Of a DNA stretch of 34,563 nt, positions 8,017 through 15,721 are shown one piece after another; the stretch's first letter is position 1, and each line of letters starts with the position of its first letter. Source of the DNA: a virus. The notes beneath the pieces were generated by a model. The model was not told the DNA's origin. It worked only from the letters and a program-made list of their open reading frames with translations, and did not search any database. The translations under genes and the position numbers were made by a program. The stretch spans positions 1-34,563 of IMG/VR virus record IMGVR_UViG_3300042879_000337; one strand, written 5' to 3'.

Positions 8017-8314
8017 CTCCAGATCCTCCAATAGTCATTCGTTCAGCCCTCGAAGCAAGCTTCTGAAGGTTCTTCGATGCAATATCTGCCAAGCTCCAGC
8101 CCATGACAGTAGACAATCCAGCAAGCTGCCAGAAGACATCTCCCATCTCTTTTTGCAAACCTTCCTCGTCTAGCATACCGTCCCGAATCCACTTAGCATA
8201 CTTGCCAGCGACTTCCCCGGCCTCCGAGGTCAGATTCGCTACCATGTAAGCAGGATTCTTAGCAGTTTCCAAGGCTGTTTCCCACGCCTTCTTTTGATAA
8301 TCTTCAATCAGCAT
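8006..8314 (-). CDS. MazG-like nucleoside triphosphate pyrophosphohydrolase
   Basis: 102 aa, all-alpha, with the EXXE...EXXD metal-binding signature of the all-alpha NTP pyrophosphatase family: E31/E34 in LTSEAGEVAG and E56/D59 in KEMGDVFWQLAG. Single-domain phage MazG proteins hydrolyse (d)NTPs to NMPs and are thought to shape nucleotide pools or alarmone levels. Its neighbours are thyX upstream (10-nt overlap) and a small acidic protein downstream, consistent with a nucleotide-pool function. Confidence 0.85.
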   Translation of the reverse strand: MLIEDYQKKAWETALETAKNPAYMVANLTSEAGEVAGKYAKWIRDGMLDEEGLQKEMGDVFWQLAGLSTVMGWSLADIASKNLQKLASRAERMTIGGSGDER

Positions 8315-8933
8315 TATACAACTCCATAATACTAGGACATACCAGAGTAAGTTCTTTTTTACAAGCCTCTGCTACTTCCCTGTGTTCCTTTTGTGTGCTC
8401 GGATCAGTCCTCACCTCGATGTAGTGTAGCCAGCTCCTGAGCGTACCGTTCATGTACATACGACTGACTGTCATTCCCTCAGGAAGCAATGCTCTGGCCT
8501 GCTCCTTAGCAATGCCACGATTGAGTGCTGCCTGATACATAAACTCAGCCTCAGACTTTATACGATTCTGTGCAGCTGCCCACCAATTTTGAAGCTCCAG
8601 ATCAAAAGTGTATACACTGTTTTGTCTGTTCTTCTCGTCCTGTAGTCGGCATTCCCTTGTATCAAAGCCCTGCACAGTTGCATATCTCTGAGAAAACTCT
8701 TGGAAGCTGAAACTACGATGCCTGAGAATCTGCCTTGCAATGTCTCTGGTAGTTTCAATCTCCATGCAAACATTAGCCATCTCGAAAGGACTCCAGTGCT
8801 TGTTCTTGATTAGATACTTGAGCAATCTAGAGGCAGTCGAATGGTTATGTTGGTTGTCAGGGTTACTTACTCTAGCACAGTAGGCTACTTTCTCCTCTAA
8901 ATCAGGAGTAGACCATACAAGATTAACTTTCAC
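8304..8933 (-). CDS. thyX: Flavin-dependent thymidylate synthase ThyX
   Basis: About 209 aa from a GTG start at 8933, chosen because GGAGGAGG lies just upstream and it gives the usual family N-terminus (VNLVWSTPDLEEKVAYCARV); an in-frame ATG at 8969 would add 12 residues deep in the preceding gene. The ThyX signature RHRSFSFQEFSQRY is present (about residues 71-84; canonical RHRxxSxNExSxRY with Gln in place of Asn). It methylates dUMP to dTMP using FAD, NADPH and methylenetetrahydrofolate. It sits between small unknown genes and the MazG-like gene, and complements the class II reductase. Confidence 0.93.
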   Translation of the reverse strand: MKVNLVWSTPDLEEKVAYCARVSNPDNQHNHSTASRLLKYLIKNKHWSPFEMANVCMEIETTRDIARQILRHRSFSFQEFSQRYATVQGFDTRECRLQDEKNRQNSVYTFDLELQNWWAAAQNRIKSEAEFMYQAALNRGIAKEQARALLPEGMTVSRMYMNGTLRSWLHYIEVRTDPSTQKEHREVAEACKKELTLVCPSIMELYNAD

Positions 8934-9114
8934 TCTTATCCTCCTCCAAGTCAATGTCTGCACCTTCACAGGTCAGCTTCTCTCCTTCTCGGATACTTGC
9001 TTTTAAAGCTTCTATGATACCGAACCTTAGAAGGGCATCTCGCTCTTCGGCGGTAAGGTCAAACGAATAGCAAGCTGAACCATCGTCATTTTCGTGTAAA
9101 AGATTGACATTCAT
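8923..9114 (-). CDS. Small protein of unknown function
   Basis: 63 aa. Start and the upstream stop share the sequence TAATG; the 3' end overlaps the thyX start. The sequence has a compact alpha-rich middle (LTAEERDALLRFGIIEALKA) and an acidic C-terminus. No recognised family. The tight overlap on both sides argues that it is a real operon member. Confidence 0.65.
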   Translation of the reverse strand: MNVNLLHENDDGSACYSFDLTAEERDALLRFGIIEALKASIREGEKLTCEGADIDLEEDKSES

Positions 9115-9353
9115 TATTTACCTTTTTCAGGCAGGATTCCAGCATCTTTAAGCTCATTCAAGAATTCCTTGAAATCATCATAGACCATGAAGTATCGGAG
9201 GACACACATAATAGCCGTGGCAGTCTCCAGATCCTTGAAGTCAAGACATGTAAGATAGTCTTCTTTCAATCGTTCAACAACCAGAACTTCCATGATGTCA
9301 TTCCATGCATCTCGCACAGTGGGCTGCTCTAGCAGCTTAAAAATACTGTTCAT
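9114..9353 (-). CDS. Small helical protein of unknown function
   Basis: 79 aa. The ATG overlaps the stop of the endonuclease I gene (ATGA). It is predicted to be largely helical, with hydrophobic core residues throughout (TVRDAWNDIMEVLVVERL, AIMCVLRYFMVYDDF). No recognised motif. It lies between the resolvase and the thymidylate synthase genes. Confidence 0.65.
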   Translation of the reverse strand: MNSIFKLLEQPTVRDAWNDIMEVLVVERLKEDYLTCLDFKDLETATAIMCVLRYFMVYDDFKEFLNELKDAGILPEKGK

Positions 9354-9799
9354 TGTGTGTTTCCTTTTTCATTGATCCACTCCTGAGGGATCTCCTTGTC
9401 TGCGTATTTGAATCCGTACTTCTTGCACCAATCAGCGTAGGTAGTTCTACTCTTCTTGCTAATACGTGCACTGGAATTAGAGAACACAAACCGAATATCT
9501 ACCGTAGGGTTATGCTTCTTGACGAGCATATGCTTTTGTCTGTCTGCAGGTAGGAACCTTCCTTTAGTCTCTACGATGATGCCATTAGCGAGAACAAAGT
9601 CTGGAGTATAGACATGAGATGAAGCTGGTTTTATATAGTTCAGCTTCAACTGCTCATAGGTAAACTCCACACCGCTGTCCTCTAGTTGCTTAGCAATGCG
9701 TTCCTCTAGACCACTGCGGAATCCATACTTCTGTCCTACCTGCTTAGCTGTCAAGGGTGCTTTTCTTTTGACGCTAACAGTTCTTTTGGAGGTAGCCAT
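9350..9799 (-). CDS. T7 endonuclease I-type Holliday-junction resolvase
   Basis: 149 aa from the ATG at 9799, which has AAGGAGA close upstream; an in-frame ATG at 9826 would only add a basic extension. Catalytic residues match T7 gp3: E32, D67 (YTPDF), E77 and K79 (VETKG), with the same D-x9-E-x-K spacing. The C-terminal part (TYADWCKKYGFKYADKEIPQ) also follows the family. It resolves branched DNA during replication and packaging and can contribute to host DNA breakdown. The basic N-terminal ~20 residues may bind DNA. The gene start lies within the end of the exonuclease gene. Confidence 0.9.
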   Translation of the reverse strand: MATSKRTVSVKRKAPLTAKQVGQKYGFRSGLEERIAKQLEDSGVEFTYEQLKLNYIKPASSHVYTPDFVLANGIIVETKGRFLPADRQKHMLVKKHNPTVDIRFVFSNSSARISKKSRTTYADWCKKYGFKYADKEIPQEWINEKGNTQ

Positions 9800-10488
9800 A
9801 TTTCTCCTTCGCTCCTTCTTAGCCACAGGAGCTGCCCTTGTTCAGTGAGATATTCAATTCCATGTTCCTTTTCCTGATAGACTTTCCAGACTGCTTGAAG
9901 TAGTTCTTCTTTTGTCTTTGCGTTTGCAAGAGCTTTTTCTGCTTTCTTGGGGCCAATTCCTTCTAGACCCGGAATGTTATCGACCCTATCACCCGTGAGT
10001 AGCTGAGTACAAAACGCTTTGTATCCACTGAAGTCATCTACGTATTCTGTCTGTGCCTTATGAGGATTGTGATGCCATCCCGGTATCTGCCTGAGATCCT
10101 TGTCAACACCTACAAGCAGGTACTTATCAATATCTACAGACATCCTGATAGCTACTTCATCATCGGCTTCCTGTCCCTCTACAACAACAGCCCCTAGGCG
10201 GGTAATCATGCATTCACGCAAAGCATCGTAGTGTTTGGGCTTTTTAGCGTCCTTGCGATTACCTTTATAGGGTACTGTCTTTGCAATCTCGTAACGGTAA
10301 TTGTTTTTACCAGTTAAGAAGGCTTCATAAGAGTCTGCCTTCAGGTGTATGTAGACCATATCTTCGAGTGTCTCTACTAACCTGCTCTTTGCAAACTTCT
10401 CAGAATCCTCCTCACTAGCAAAACCAACACCATAAATCAGGTAGTCAGCATCAATGAGTAACTGTTTAGGCGTATCCTTAGAGGACAT
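9751..10488 (-). CDS. 5'-3' exonuclease / flap endonuclease (Pol I 5'-nuclease-like, T7 gp6 role)
   Basis: About 245 aa from the ATG at 10488 (MSSKDTPKQLLIDADYLIYG), which overlaps the end of the SSB-like gene; ATGs at 10491 and 10521 are alternatives. Metal-binding motifs of the FEN/5'-nuclease family are clear: LLIDADYLIY, EGQEADDEVAI, VGVDKDLRQIPG and LLTGDRVDNIPGLEGIGPKKA, the last being the helix-3-turn-helix. The helical-arch basic segment GNRKDAKKPKHY is also present. Expected to remove RNA primers and generate recombination ends; it sits with SSB-like and resolvase genes as in T7 (genes 2.5, 3, 6). Confidence 0.9.
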   Translation of the reverse strand: MSSKDTPKQLLIDADYLIYGVGFASEEDSEKFAKSRLVETLEDMVYIHLKADSYEAFLTGKNNYRYEIAKTVPYKGNRKDAKKPKHYDALRECMITRLGAVVVEGQEADDEVAIRMSVDIDKYLLVGVDKDLRQIPGWHHNPHKAQTEYVDDFSGYKAFCTQLLTGDRVDNIPGLEGIGPKKAEKALANAKTKEELLQAVWKVYQEKEHGIEYLTEQGQLLWLRRSEGEIWLPPKELLASKEKHP

Positions 10489-10906
10489 CATCCAAAGATT
10501 CATCAAAAGGGCTTTCTTCACCCTCAGGGGAATAAACTTTCAAGTCGGTAACAATCAACTTCTTGATGCTCGGGGATGCTCCGTACTTGGCTGACATCTT
10601 GTGGCGATAGCTAGTCACCAGTGCAGTAACCTTTGTACCGTTACCGATCTTGGAAATATCCACAGGCTTACCTGCCTCGTCCACAGGTTCGAACACGTAC
10701 AGGCTCTTGCCCACGATGTACTTACCCATTGTATCCTTCTCTTTGATCTGGATTCCAAGCTCTTTCAGGGCTTCAGCAGCTTTGTCTGAAAGATTACCAA
10801 TGGTGCACTCATACTTCTTGTTGTCTTCATTAAACTTCGTATTGAAGTTATTCATCCAGTTAGCCCAGAAGAGTTCTCCACCGATCTTTACAGGTTTCAT
10901 ATCCAT
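10478..10906 (-). CDS. Single-stranded-DNA-binding-like protein (T7 gp2.5 role)
   Basis: 142 aa, predicted beta-rich, with a strongly acidic C-terminal tail ending EESPFDESLDDVL (aromatic plus acids), the signature used by T7 gp2.5 and bacterial SSBs to contact polymerase and helicase. Lys and aromatic residues are spread through the body (ELFWANWMNNFNTKF, KYIVGKSLYVFEP). Location next to exonuclease, resolvase and polymerase supports the role. The family assignment rests on architecture and context. Confidence 0.75.
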   Translation of the reverse strand: MDMKPVKIGGELFWANWMNNFNTKFNEDNKKYECTIGNLSDKAAEALKELGIQIKEKDTMGKYIVGKSLYVFEPVDEAGKPVDISKIGNGTKVTALVTSYRHKMSAKYGASPSIKKLIVTDLKVYSPEGEESPFDESLDDVL

Positions 10907-10943
10907 TTCATTTTCCTTTAATTAGTGCTGCAATGCAGCTGGT

Positions 10944-11027
10944 TGGTGAGACTGGAGGGATTTGAACCCTCACGCATTAAGCGGCAGATTTTAAGTCTGC
11001 TGCGGCTACCGATTACGCCACAGTCTC
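10944..11027 (-). tRNA. tRNA-Leu (anticodon UAA)
   Basis: On the minus strand GAGACTG (from 11027) pairs with CAGTCTC as a 7-bp acceptor stem, followed by discriminator A and an encoded CCA (10944-10946). The anticodon stem GCAGA/TCTGC holds loop CTTAAAA with anticodon UAA (10991-10993). The T arm is GAGGG-TTCAAAT-CCCTC. A short extra arm (CGC/GCG) is present, as expected for a class II tRNA such as tRNA-Leu, and the D arm contains AATCGGTAG. 84 nt with CCA. It would read UUA (and UUG), a codon frequent in the late structural genes. Its 5' 15 nt overlap the end of a small ORF. Confidence 0.95.
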
Positions 11028-11165
11028 GCTATTTTCAGTCTTTTGTTGCTCGGTGAACTGTGCCACGAGCTTCTGATGCAACGGAAAAGCACCAGACTCG
11101 GTAGGCAACTGCCCAATAACACGAACAATGAAGGCTGCTTCGTGATCTTCAAGTGTAAAAGTCAT
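11013..11165 (-). CDS. Small phage protein ending inside the tRNA gene
   Basis: 50 aa; AAGGAG sits well placed before the ATG at 11165. The protein (MTFTLEDHEAAFIVRVIGQL, then PTESGAFPLHQKLVAQF) resembles a short helical protein that recurs in tailed phages. The stop codon TAA is formed by bases 13-15 of the tRNA-Leu, so coding and tRNA sequences overlap. Function unknown. Confidence 0.75.
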   Translation of the reverse strand: MTFTLEDHEAAFIVRVIGQLPTESGAFPLHQKLVAQFTEQQKTENSETVA

Positions 11166-11191
11166 TTCTATCTCCTTTTTTTGCGGTACAT

Positions 11192-11392
11192 CTATTGTAA
11201 CCGAATTCTGTCTATTTTGTCAAGGTCTTCTGCAACATTTTCCAAATATTCTTGGATTCCTACTGCCACAGCCCATATCGTCATCATATCAACCTTCTCT
11301 GTGATATTGACTTCGAAGCTATCTGAATACAAATTTATTACAATCTGTCCTATGACATCATTGTCAGTGTGTTTCTTTGTGCTCTTCGACAT
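11192..11392 (-). CDS. Small protein of unknown function
   Basis: 66 aa, starting inside the last codons of the HNH endonuclease gene. A polar, Lys/Thr-rich N-terminus precedes a mixed hydrophobic core (DVIGQIVINLYSDSFEVNIT, then AVAVGIQEYLENVAEDLDKI). No recognised motif. Position and overlap support it as an operon member. Confidence 0.6.
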   Translation of the reverse strand: MSKSTKKHTDNDVIGQIVINLYSDSFEVNITEKVDMMTIWAVAVGIQEYLENVAEDLDKIDRIRLQ

Positions 11393-11774
11393 ACGAAGCT
11401 GCCTTTCTCATAAGCTCAGGGTTGTCTTTAAACAGTCCAAGAGCGCGGTTACAGTTATGACAAAGAAGCTTCCTTACTTTGCCTGTGTCGTGATCGTGAT
11501 CCACTGCTAGTTTTTCATTGTGGTTGTTCTTACCAATCAAGAATCCTTCACTATGACAAAGATAGCACTTGTAGTTCTGATCCTTCTTCATTTGCTCCAG
11601 AGTAGCATCGTCAATACCGTAGTTCCTTTTGTAATAGGCGTTCTTACCTTTGCAGGCAGAACTACAGTATAACTGACAAGGGTTTGTAGGAGTGAACACG
11701 CTCCCACAAGTCTTGCAGTTTTTATCTTTAAAGTAGCCATTCGGATACTTAGTGAGTCCCGTACCAGTTTGCAC
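11364..11774 (-). CDS. HNH / endonuclease VII-type nuclease
   Basis: 136 aa from a GTG at 11774, overlapping the polymerase 3' end by 26 nt. Four Cys pairs are visible: C20-x2-C23, C37/C41, C70-x2-C73 and C105-x2-C108. The catalytic stretch LAVDHDHDTGKVRKLLCHNCNRALG (His93/His95 region, residues ~89-113) is the recombination endonuclease VII / HNH core. The N-terminal zinc motif may bind DNA. It could be a free-standing homing endonuclease, often found beside phage polymerase genes, or a structural resolvase like T4 endonuclease VII; the genome already has an endonuclease I, which favours homing. Confidence 0.85.
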   Translation of the reverse strand: MQTGTGLTKYPNGYFKDKNCKTCGSVFTPTNPCQLYCSSACKGKNAYYKRNYGIDDATLEQMKKDQNYKCYLCHSEGFLIGKNNHNEKLAVDHDHDTGKVRKLLCHNCNRALGLFKDNPELMRKAASYVEEHKETH

Positions 11775-13443
11775 CTATCTTCCCTTCTGCTGCAACAGGA
11801 CAACGAAAATTCAGATCTTTACCGGCTTTAGCTGCTGAGGCAATGACAATCTCTTTTACTGTCTCAGCAAACTCAGGCTTAGTTTCGATCTGTACTTCAT
11901 CATGAACGGTTGCCACTAATTTGTATGGTATTTTTTTGTTTTTAAGTTCCTCTGAAAAGTTAACAAGCCACTTCTTAGCGATAATGGCCCCTGCTGATTG
12001 AAGAAGCGTATTGAGAGCAGAGTGTTCTGAACGAATGTTAAGTCTGCGCCCATCAAGTCCCGGTAGCCAGCCTTTTTGAGCGAACTTCGCAACCTTTTGC
12101 TTGAGTTTTGCATACGCAGGGACGTTCCGTTCAAAAGAATCAATAATTTTTTTTCCTTGAGAGGATGATCCACCAATGATAGAACCCACTTTTGCTGGCG
12201 AAGCCCCGTAGAGCGTGGCATAGAGCACTGTCTTCGCATCGTTGCGTGTAGGTACTCCAAACGCTTTTTGGTTTCTTGTATGTACATCACCGTTTACTAC
12301 CTCATTCGTATAGTCTTCGTCATTCAAGTAATGAGCAAAACACCTAAGCTCAATACCAGACAAGTCAACACCAACAAGCACGTTACCTTCTTCAACAGAC
12401 CAACACTCACGACATTCCTTACCATACACACTACTCGTGTTAGGTATTTGTCCCATGTTAGGGCTTGAATGTGTCATCCTGCCTGTCACTGCTCCATTGG
12501 TAATAACCTTTCCATGCACTCTACCGTCATCTTCTACGGCCTTGATCCAGCTCTCGATCTGTGCTACCCTTTTCTGGAGCATCAAATACTCTGCAATCAT
12601 CTTAGCCTCTGGGATGTTGATATTTGACAGTATGTTCTCATCGACCATAGCCTGCCCTGTCTCGGTAAACTGCTTAGGTTTCCATCCTAACTCAACTAGC
12701 TTTTCTCCGATCTGCTTTCTTGATCCGGGGTTGAAAGTAACCAACAAGGGCTTGAGTTCCTTTCCTGTTTTCTCGCTGACTCTCGGGACTTCGTAGGCAG
12801 GCCATCTCTGCTGCATCTGTTCATATATTCCTGCCATCTTTCCCTTGATGTCAGTAAGTAACACAGTGGCGTAGATGGTATCGAGTTTGAATCCATTTCG
12901 TTCCTGCTCCGCTATGATTGCCGCAACCTTGTGTTCCAAATCAACACTTTCTTGCGAAAACTGTTTCTGATCCTGTTCATTGCATAGGTTAAGATACAGC
13001 CTAGCAGTAACTTCAACATCCCTAATGCAATAATGCTCCAGAAGACCCACCAAGGGTTTATCAAAGCACTCTCCGTCATACTCCTGCCTCCTGTCCATCA
13101 TCCACTGCCATACAGCAGGGTAGTCAATCTTGTGAAACCCCAGTGTCCTCCCCCATGACTCTAGACTGTGACCTTGTTCCCTGCTCGGATCTAGAAGCCT
13201 GCTTACTATCAGTGTATCGAATACCTTCTTCAAGCCTATCTTCGTATTCCATTGCCTGTTCAGCACTGGAAAGTCGAATCCGATGCCGTTGTGAGCTACG
13301 ATCAATGTAGCGTCCTTTATAAAGTCCTGAAATGGCTTTGCTTCTTTCCATGTTCTTATTTCGCCTGTGTCAATGTCTTTCGTTACGACCAAGTGGATCT
13401 TCTTGTGAGATAGATCCGTTTCGATGTCGAGGACTAGCCTCAT
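11749..13443 (-). CDS. Family A DNA polymerase with 3'-5' exonuclease domain (T7 gp5-like)
   Basis: 564 aa. The exonuclease domain shows VLDIET (D6, E8), HNGIGFDFP (D57) and YCIRDVEV (Y138, D142). The polymerase domain has motif A VGVDLSGIELR (D360), motif B RNDAKTVLYATLYG (R400, K404, Y408, Y412) and motif C ATVHDEVQIE (D515). Tyr408 is the residue equivalent to E. coli Pol I 762 and T7 Tyr526. It lacks a 5'-nuclease domain, which is encoded separately. At 564 aa it is shorter than T7 gp5 (704 aa). It is the replicative polymerase, downstream of the primase-helicase and a 49-aa membrane protein. Confidence 0.96.
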   Translation of the reverse strand: MRLVLDIETDLSHKKIHLVVTKDIDTGEIRTWKEAKPFQDFIKDATLIVAHNGIGFDFPVLNRQWNTKIGLKKVFDTLIVSRLLDPSREQGHSLESWGRTLGFHKIDYPAVWQWMMDRRQEYDGECFDKPLVGLLEHYCIRDVEVTARLYLNLCNEQDQKQFSQESVDLEHKVAAIIAEQERNGFKLDTIYATVLLTDIKGKMAGIYEQMQQRWPAYEVPRVSEKTGKELKPLLVTFNPGSRKQIGEKLVELGWKPKQFTETGQAMVDENILSNINIPEAKMIAEYLMLQKRVAQIESWIKAVEDDGRVHGKVITNGAVTGRMTHSSPNMGQIPNTSSVYGKECRECWSVEEGNVLVGVDLSGIELRCFAHYLNDEDYTNEVVNGDVHTRNQKAFGVPTRNDAKTVLYATLYGASPAKVGSIIGGSSSQGKKIIDSFERNVPAYAKLKQKVAKFAQKGWLPGLDGRRLNIRSEHSALNTLLQSAGAIIAKKWLVNFSEELKNKKIPYKLVATVHDEVQIETKPEFAETVKEIVIASAAKAGKDLNFRCPVAAEGKIGANWYGTH

Positions 13444-13452
13444 ACGTATCCT

Positions 13453-13602
13453 TCACTTTAAATTAAGCCATAGGCCCACCTGAGCAAACGCATAACCTGT
13501 CCAGATCATGCCATTCGATAGTTCACCCTTGCTCCACTGCAAGACACCTACAATGAGATACCCGATTCCTGTGGCTCCCACAATCAAGTGCTCAATAGTC
13601 AT
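13453..13602 (-). CDS. 49-aa membrane protein
   Basis: The ATG at 13602 overlaps the primase-helicase stop (ATGA). The peptide has two hydrophobic helices, about residues 5-21 (HLIVGATGIGYLIVGVLQ) and 33-47 (GMIWTGYAFAQVGLWLNL), with a short polar loop (WSKGELSN) between them. Such a hairpin membrane protein between helicase and polymerase genes might tether replication to the membrane or alter host membrane functions; I recognise no family. The coupling signal makes translation very likely. Confidence 0.7.
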   Translation of the reverse strand: MTIEHLIVGATGIGYLIVGVLQWSKGELSNGMIWTGYAFAQVGLWLNLK

Positions 13603-15185
13603 AGTGTCTCCTCTTCCATCTCTAACATTCTACCAGTTTCCTTGACATATTGCAAGTCACAAGCTGGCCCGGTGTAGCCATTGAATCTGTTCTTCGCTAC
13701 GGCAACCTTTGTCTTGTGTCTTTCCTGTTCGTTCTCAGCCATGCTGTTCCTCTCCAGTGTAATTACTGCGTCAGATAGCTGGGCAATCGCTCCAGAGCCT
13801 CTGAGCTGAGACAGAGACACTACTTGCCCGTCCTCATGGCCTGCATTGCCCTGTGGCCTACGCAGGTGCGAGACACAGATCAAGGTAATCTCCAGCTCCT
13901 GAACCAGTGTTCTTAGCTTGGTCATCATGTTGTCTATGGCCTTTCGTTCATCTCCTAAGTCCTGACCACTAACAACAATAGAAATATGATCCAAGAAAAT
14001 AACACGGCAATCAAAACCCTTAGCCATGTACCTGATTCTGTTAGCAATGTTGTCAACATCACTAGAACCAAAATGGTCAAAGAGATAAACACGGTTAGTT
14101 CCAAGAGTAGCATTGAACGCATCCTTTAGTTCCTGTTCTGTCACCGGAGTGTCAGGCAAATGTAGTAACTTGTTCGCATGAAGAGACATGATACTACGGG
14201 CTGTCTTTCGTGTAGATTCCTCCAAAAACAATCCTCCGATGTTCCACTGAGTAGTCTTCAAGAGATGGTACAGAATCTCCCTCAAGAATTGACTCTTACC
14301 CAGTCCAGACCCTGCGGTGACCGTAATCAGTTCTGCCCTCCGCAGGCCATACAGCAGCTTGTTCAAGCCCTTCCAAGGATACATAGCCTCCGCAGGTTGC
14401 TCTGGCTTCCTGACTTCCTCCCAGAGATCTGCGGCATTGACAATACCATCAGGGATGTATGTCTCAGCCTTCCACCATTCGTTTACAAACTCCTTCGTAG
14501 CTCCTGCCTGCAGGTACTCACAAGCATCTTTGTAGCCACTCTTGTGCTTGACAATCTTGGCCTTCTGTCCGAATAGCTCTGCAACCTCCTTAGCGGCCTT
14601 CTGTCCGGGTTCATCAGCATCGAAGCAGATAACGATGTTCTCAAAGCTGTTGAGCCATTCGTACTGGGCTTTGCAATCCTTTAGGGCCGCTTGAGCACCG
14701 TTTCGAATGCTGACACAAGGCCATTGACTGCCTGTAAGTTGGTATCCTGCCAGTGCGTCAAGTTCTCCTTCGTATACCGTGACGTACTTCCCACCTCCGT
14801 GAAAGAGATGTTGACCGAATAGAGTGGCTGATCCGAAACTTCCTGCAATTGAGAAGCTCTTATCCGCAACCGTTCGTAGCTTAAGAGCAACGATAGTTCC
14901 GGCTGGGTCAGCATAAGGGTAATAGTGGCGCTCTGCATCTTGAGTAACTCCAAATTTCTCACAAGTTTGTTGTGTGATACCTCGATCAGGGATTGACTTT
15001 ACTTGTCCCTTGATCTCGACCTTCTTAGGTGCTACAGCGTCACGCATGACTGTTCTTTCTTCGCTTTGGTGTTCAAATTCAGTGTTCCCACACTTGAAGC
15101 AGTGCGTATGCCCGTCATCGTAGAGGCTGTTAGCGTCACTACTTCCACATTTATCGCAGGGTAGGTGACGCACGAATGTGCTCAT
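13599..15185 (-). CDS. Bifunctional DNA primase-helicase (T7 gp4-like)
   Basis: 528 aa. A zinc ribbon lies at C10, C13, C29 and C32; a TOPRIM primase domain has YEGELDALAG (E139) and VICFDADEPG (D189, D191); the RecA-like SF4 helicase has Walker A TAGSGLGKSQ (about 290-299) and Walker B RVIFLDH, followed by the SHLRRP motif and SQLRGSGAIAQLSD. This is the T7 gp4 arrangement: synthesises RNA primers and unwinds the fork for the family A polymerase. At 528 aa it is close to T7 gp4 (566 aa). It overlaps both neighbours by ATGA-type junctions. Confidence 0.95.
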   Translation of the reverse strand: MSTFVRHLPCDKCGSSDANSLYDDGHTHCFKCGNTEFEHQSEERTVMRDAVAPKKVEIKGQVKSIPDRGITQQTCEKFGVTQDAERHYYPYADPAGTIVALKLRTVADKSFSIAGSFGSATLFGQHLFHGGGKYVTVYEGELDALAGYQLTGSQWPCVSIRNGAQAALKDCKAQYEWLNSFENIVICFDADEPGQKAAKEVAELFGQKAKIVKHKSGYKDACEYLQAGATKEFVNEWWKAETYIPDGIVNAADLWEEVRKPEQPAEAMYPWKGLNKLLYGLRRAELITVTAGSGLGKSQFLREILYHLLKTTQWNIGGLFLEESTRKTARSIMSLHANKLLHLPDTPVTEQELKDAFNATLGTNRVYLFDHFGSSDVDNIANRIRYMAKGFDCRVIFLDHISIVVSGQDLGDERKAIDNMMTKLRTLVQELEITLICVSHLRRPQGNAGHEDGQVVSLSQLRGSGAIAQLSDAVITLERNSMAENEQERHKTKVAVAKNRFNGYTGPACDLQYVKETGRMLEMEEETL

Positions 15186-15448
15186 GGAAAAGCCCCTTCT
15201 TCGTGTAGCTGACTCACTACAATGTCGTGCTGGTCATGGGCCTGTGTCTCTATGTCTTTCAGTTGTTCCTCGGACATACAGTCTACAATGTTGACCCATC
15301 GGCGCTCCTCTGGCCTGATTGTGGGCGCTAGATACCAAACTTCAAGCGTATCGAAGTCGATGTACCAGCTACCATCTTCTGACCAGATGTTAAACTCTAT
15401 AGTCACATCGGAGTTAGCAACCACTGCAGGTAATGAAATCTTACTCAT
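15182..15448 (-). CDS. Small acidic protein of unknown function
   Basis: 88 aa from the ATG at 15448 (MSKISLPAVVANSD), chosen because upstream codons are low quality and an AAAGG lies before it. Predicted beta-rich N-terminal half (VTIEFNIWSEDGSWYIDFDT) and an acidic helical C-terminus. The stop overlaps the primase-helicase start (ATGA). No recognised domain. Confidence 0.65.
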   Translation of the reverse strand: MSKISLPAVVANSDVTIEFNIWSEDGSWYIDFDTLEVWYLAPTIRPEERRWVNIVDCMSEEQLKDIETQAHDQHDIVVSQLHEEGAFP

Positions 15449-15497
15449 TTTAGACAAACCTTTACAATTGTTAAGACAAACAAAATTAAAGACACAA

Positions 15498-15683
15498 TCA
15501 TTGTACATTATCCTTTGTGATCCTGTCAATGGCTTTTTGAACATCAAGCATAATTGAATCGTAACCATTGGACACGATCAATTGTGCAACATCATCTATC
15601 GTTGAATGATACCAGCATTCAAACCTTACTTGCTCCTGTTCCTGCTCTGTCAATTCCAAGATGTAATCATCAAATGAAGACAT
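15498..15683 (-). CDS. Small acidic protein, first gene after the middle promoter
   Basis: 61 aa from the ATG at 15683 (MSSFDDYILELTEQEQEQVR), with AAAGGAA upstream. Helical and acidic, no recognised motif. It is the first coding sequence downstream of the leftward promoter at 15826-15854 and of the two GTTACTTAT palindromes, so it may be among the first products of the replication transcript. Confidence 0.6.
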   Translation of the reverse strand: MSSFDDYILELTEQEQEQVRFECWYHSTIDDVAQLIVSNGYDSIMLDVQKAIDRITKDNVQ

Positions 15684-15721
15684 AAGTATTCCTTTTGTAA
15701 AAGACAAACAAAGCCCCCTAT

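Noticed and set aside
10944-11027. tRNA-Leu as an attachment site for integration
   Set aside because: The tRNA is complete and no integrase, excisionase or repressor is visible; in tRNA-targeting phages attP normally holds only a tRNA 3' fragment.
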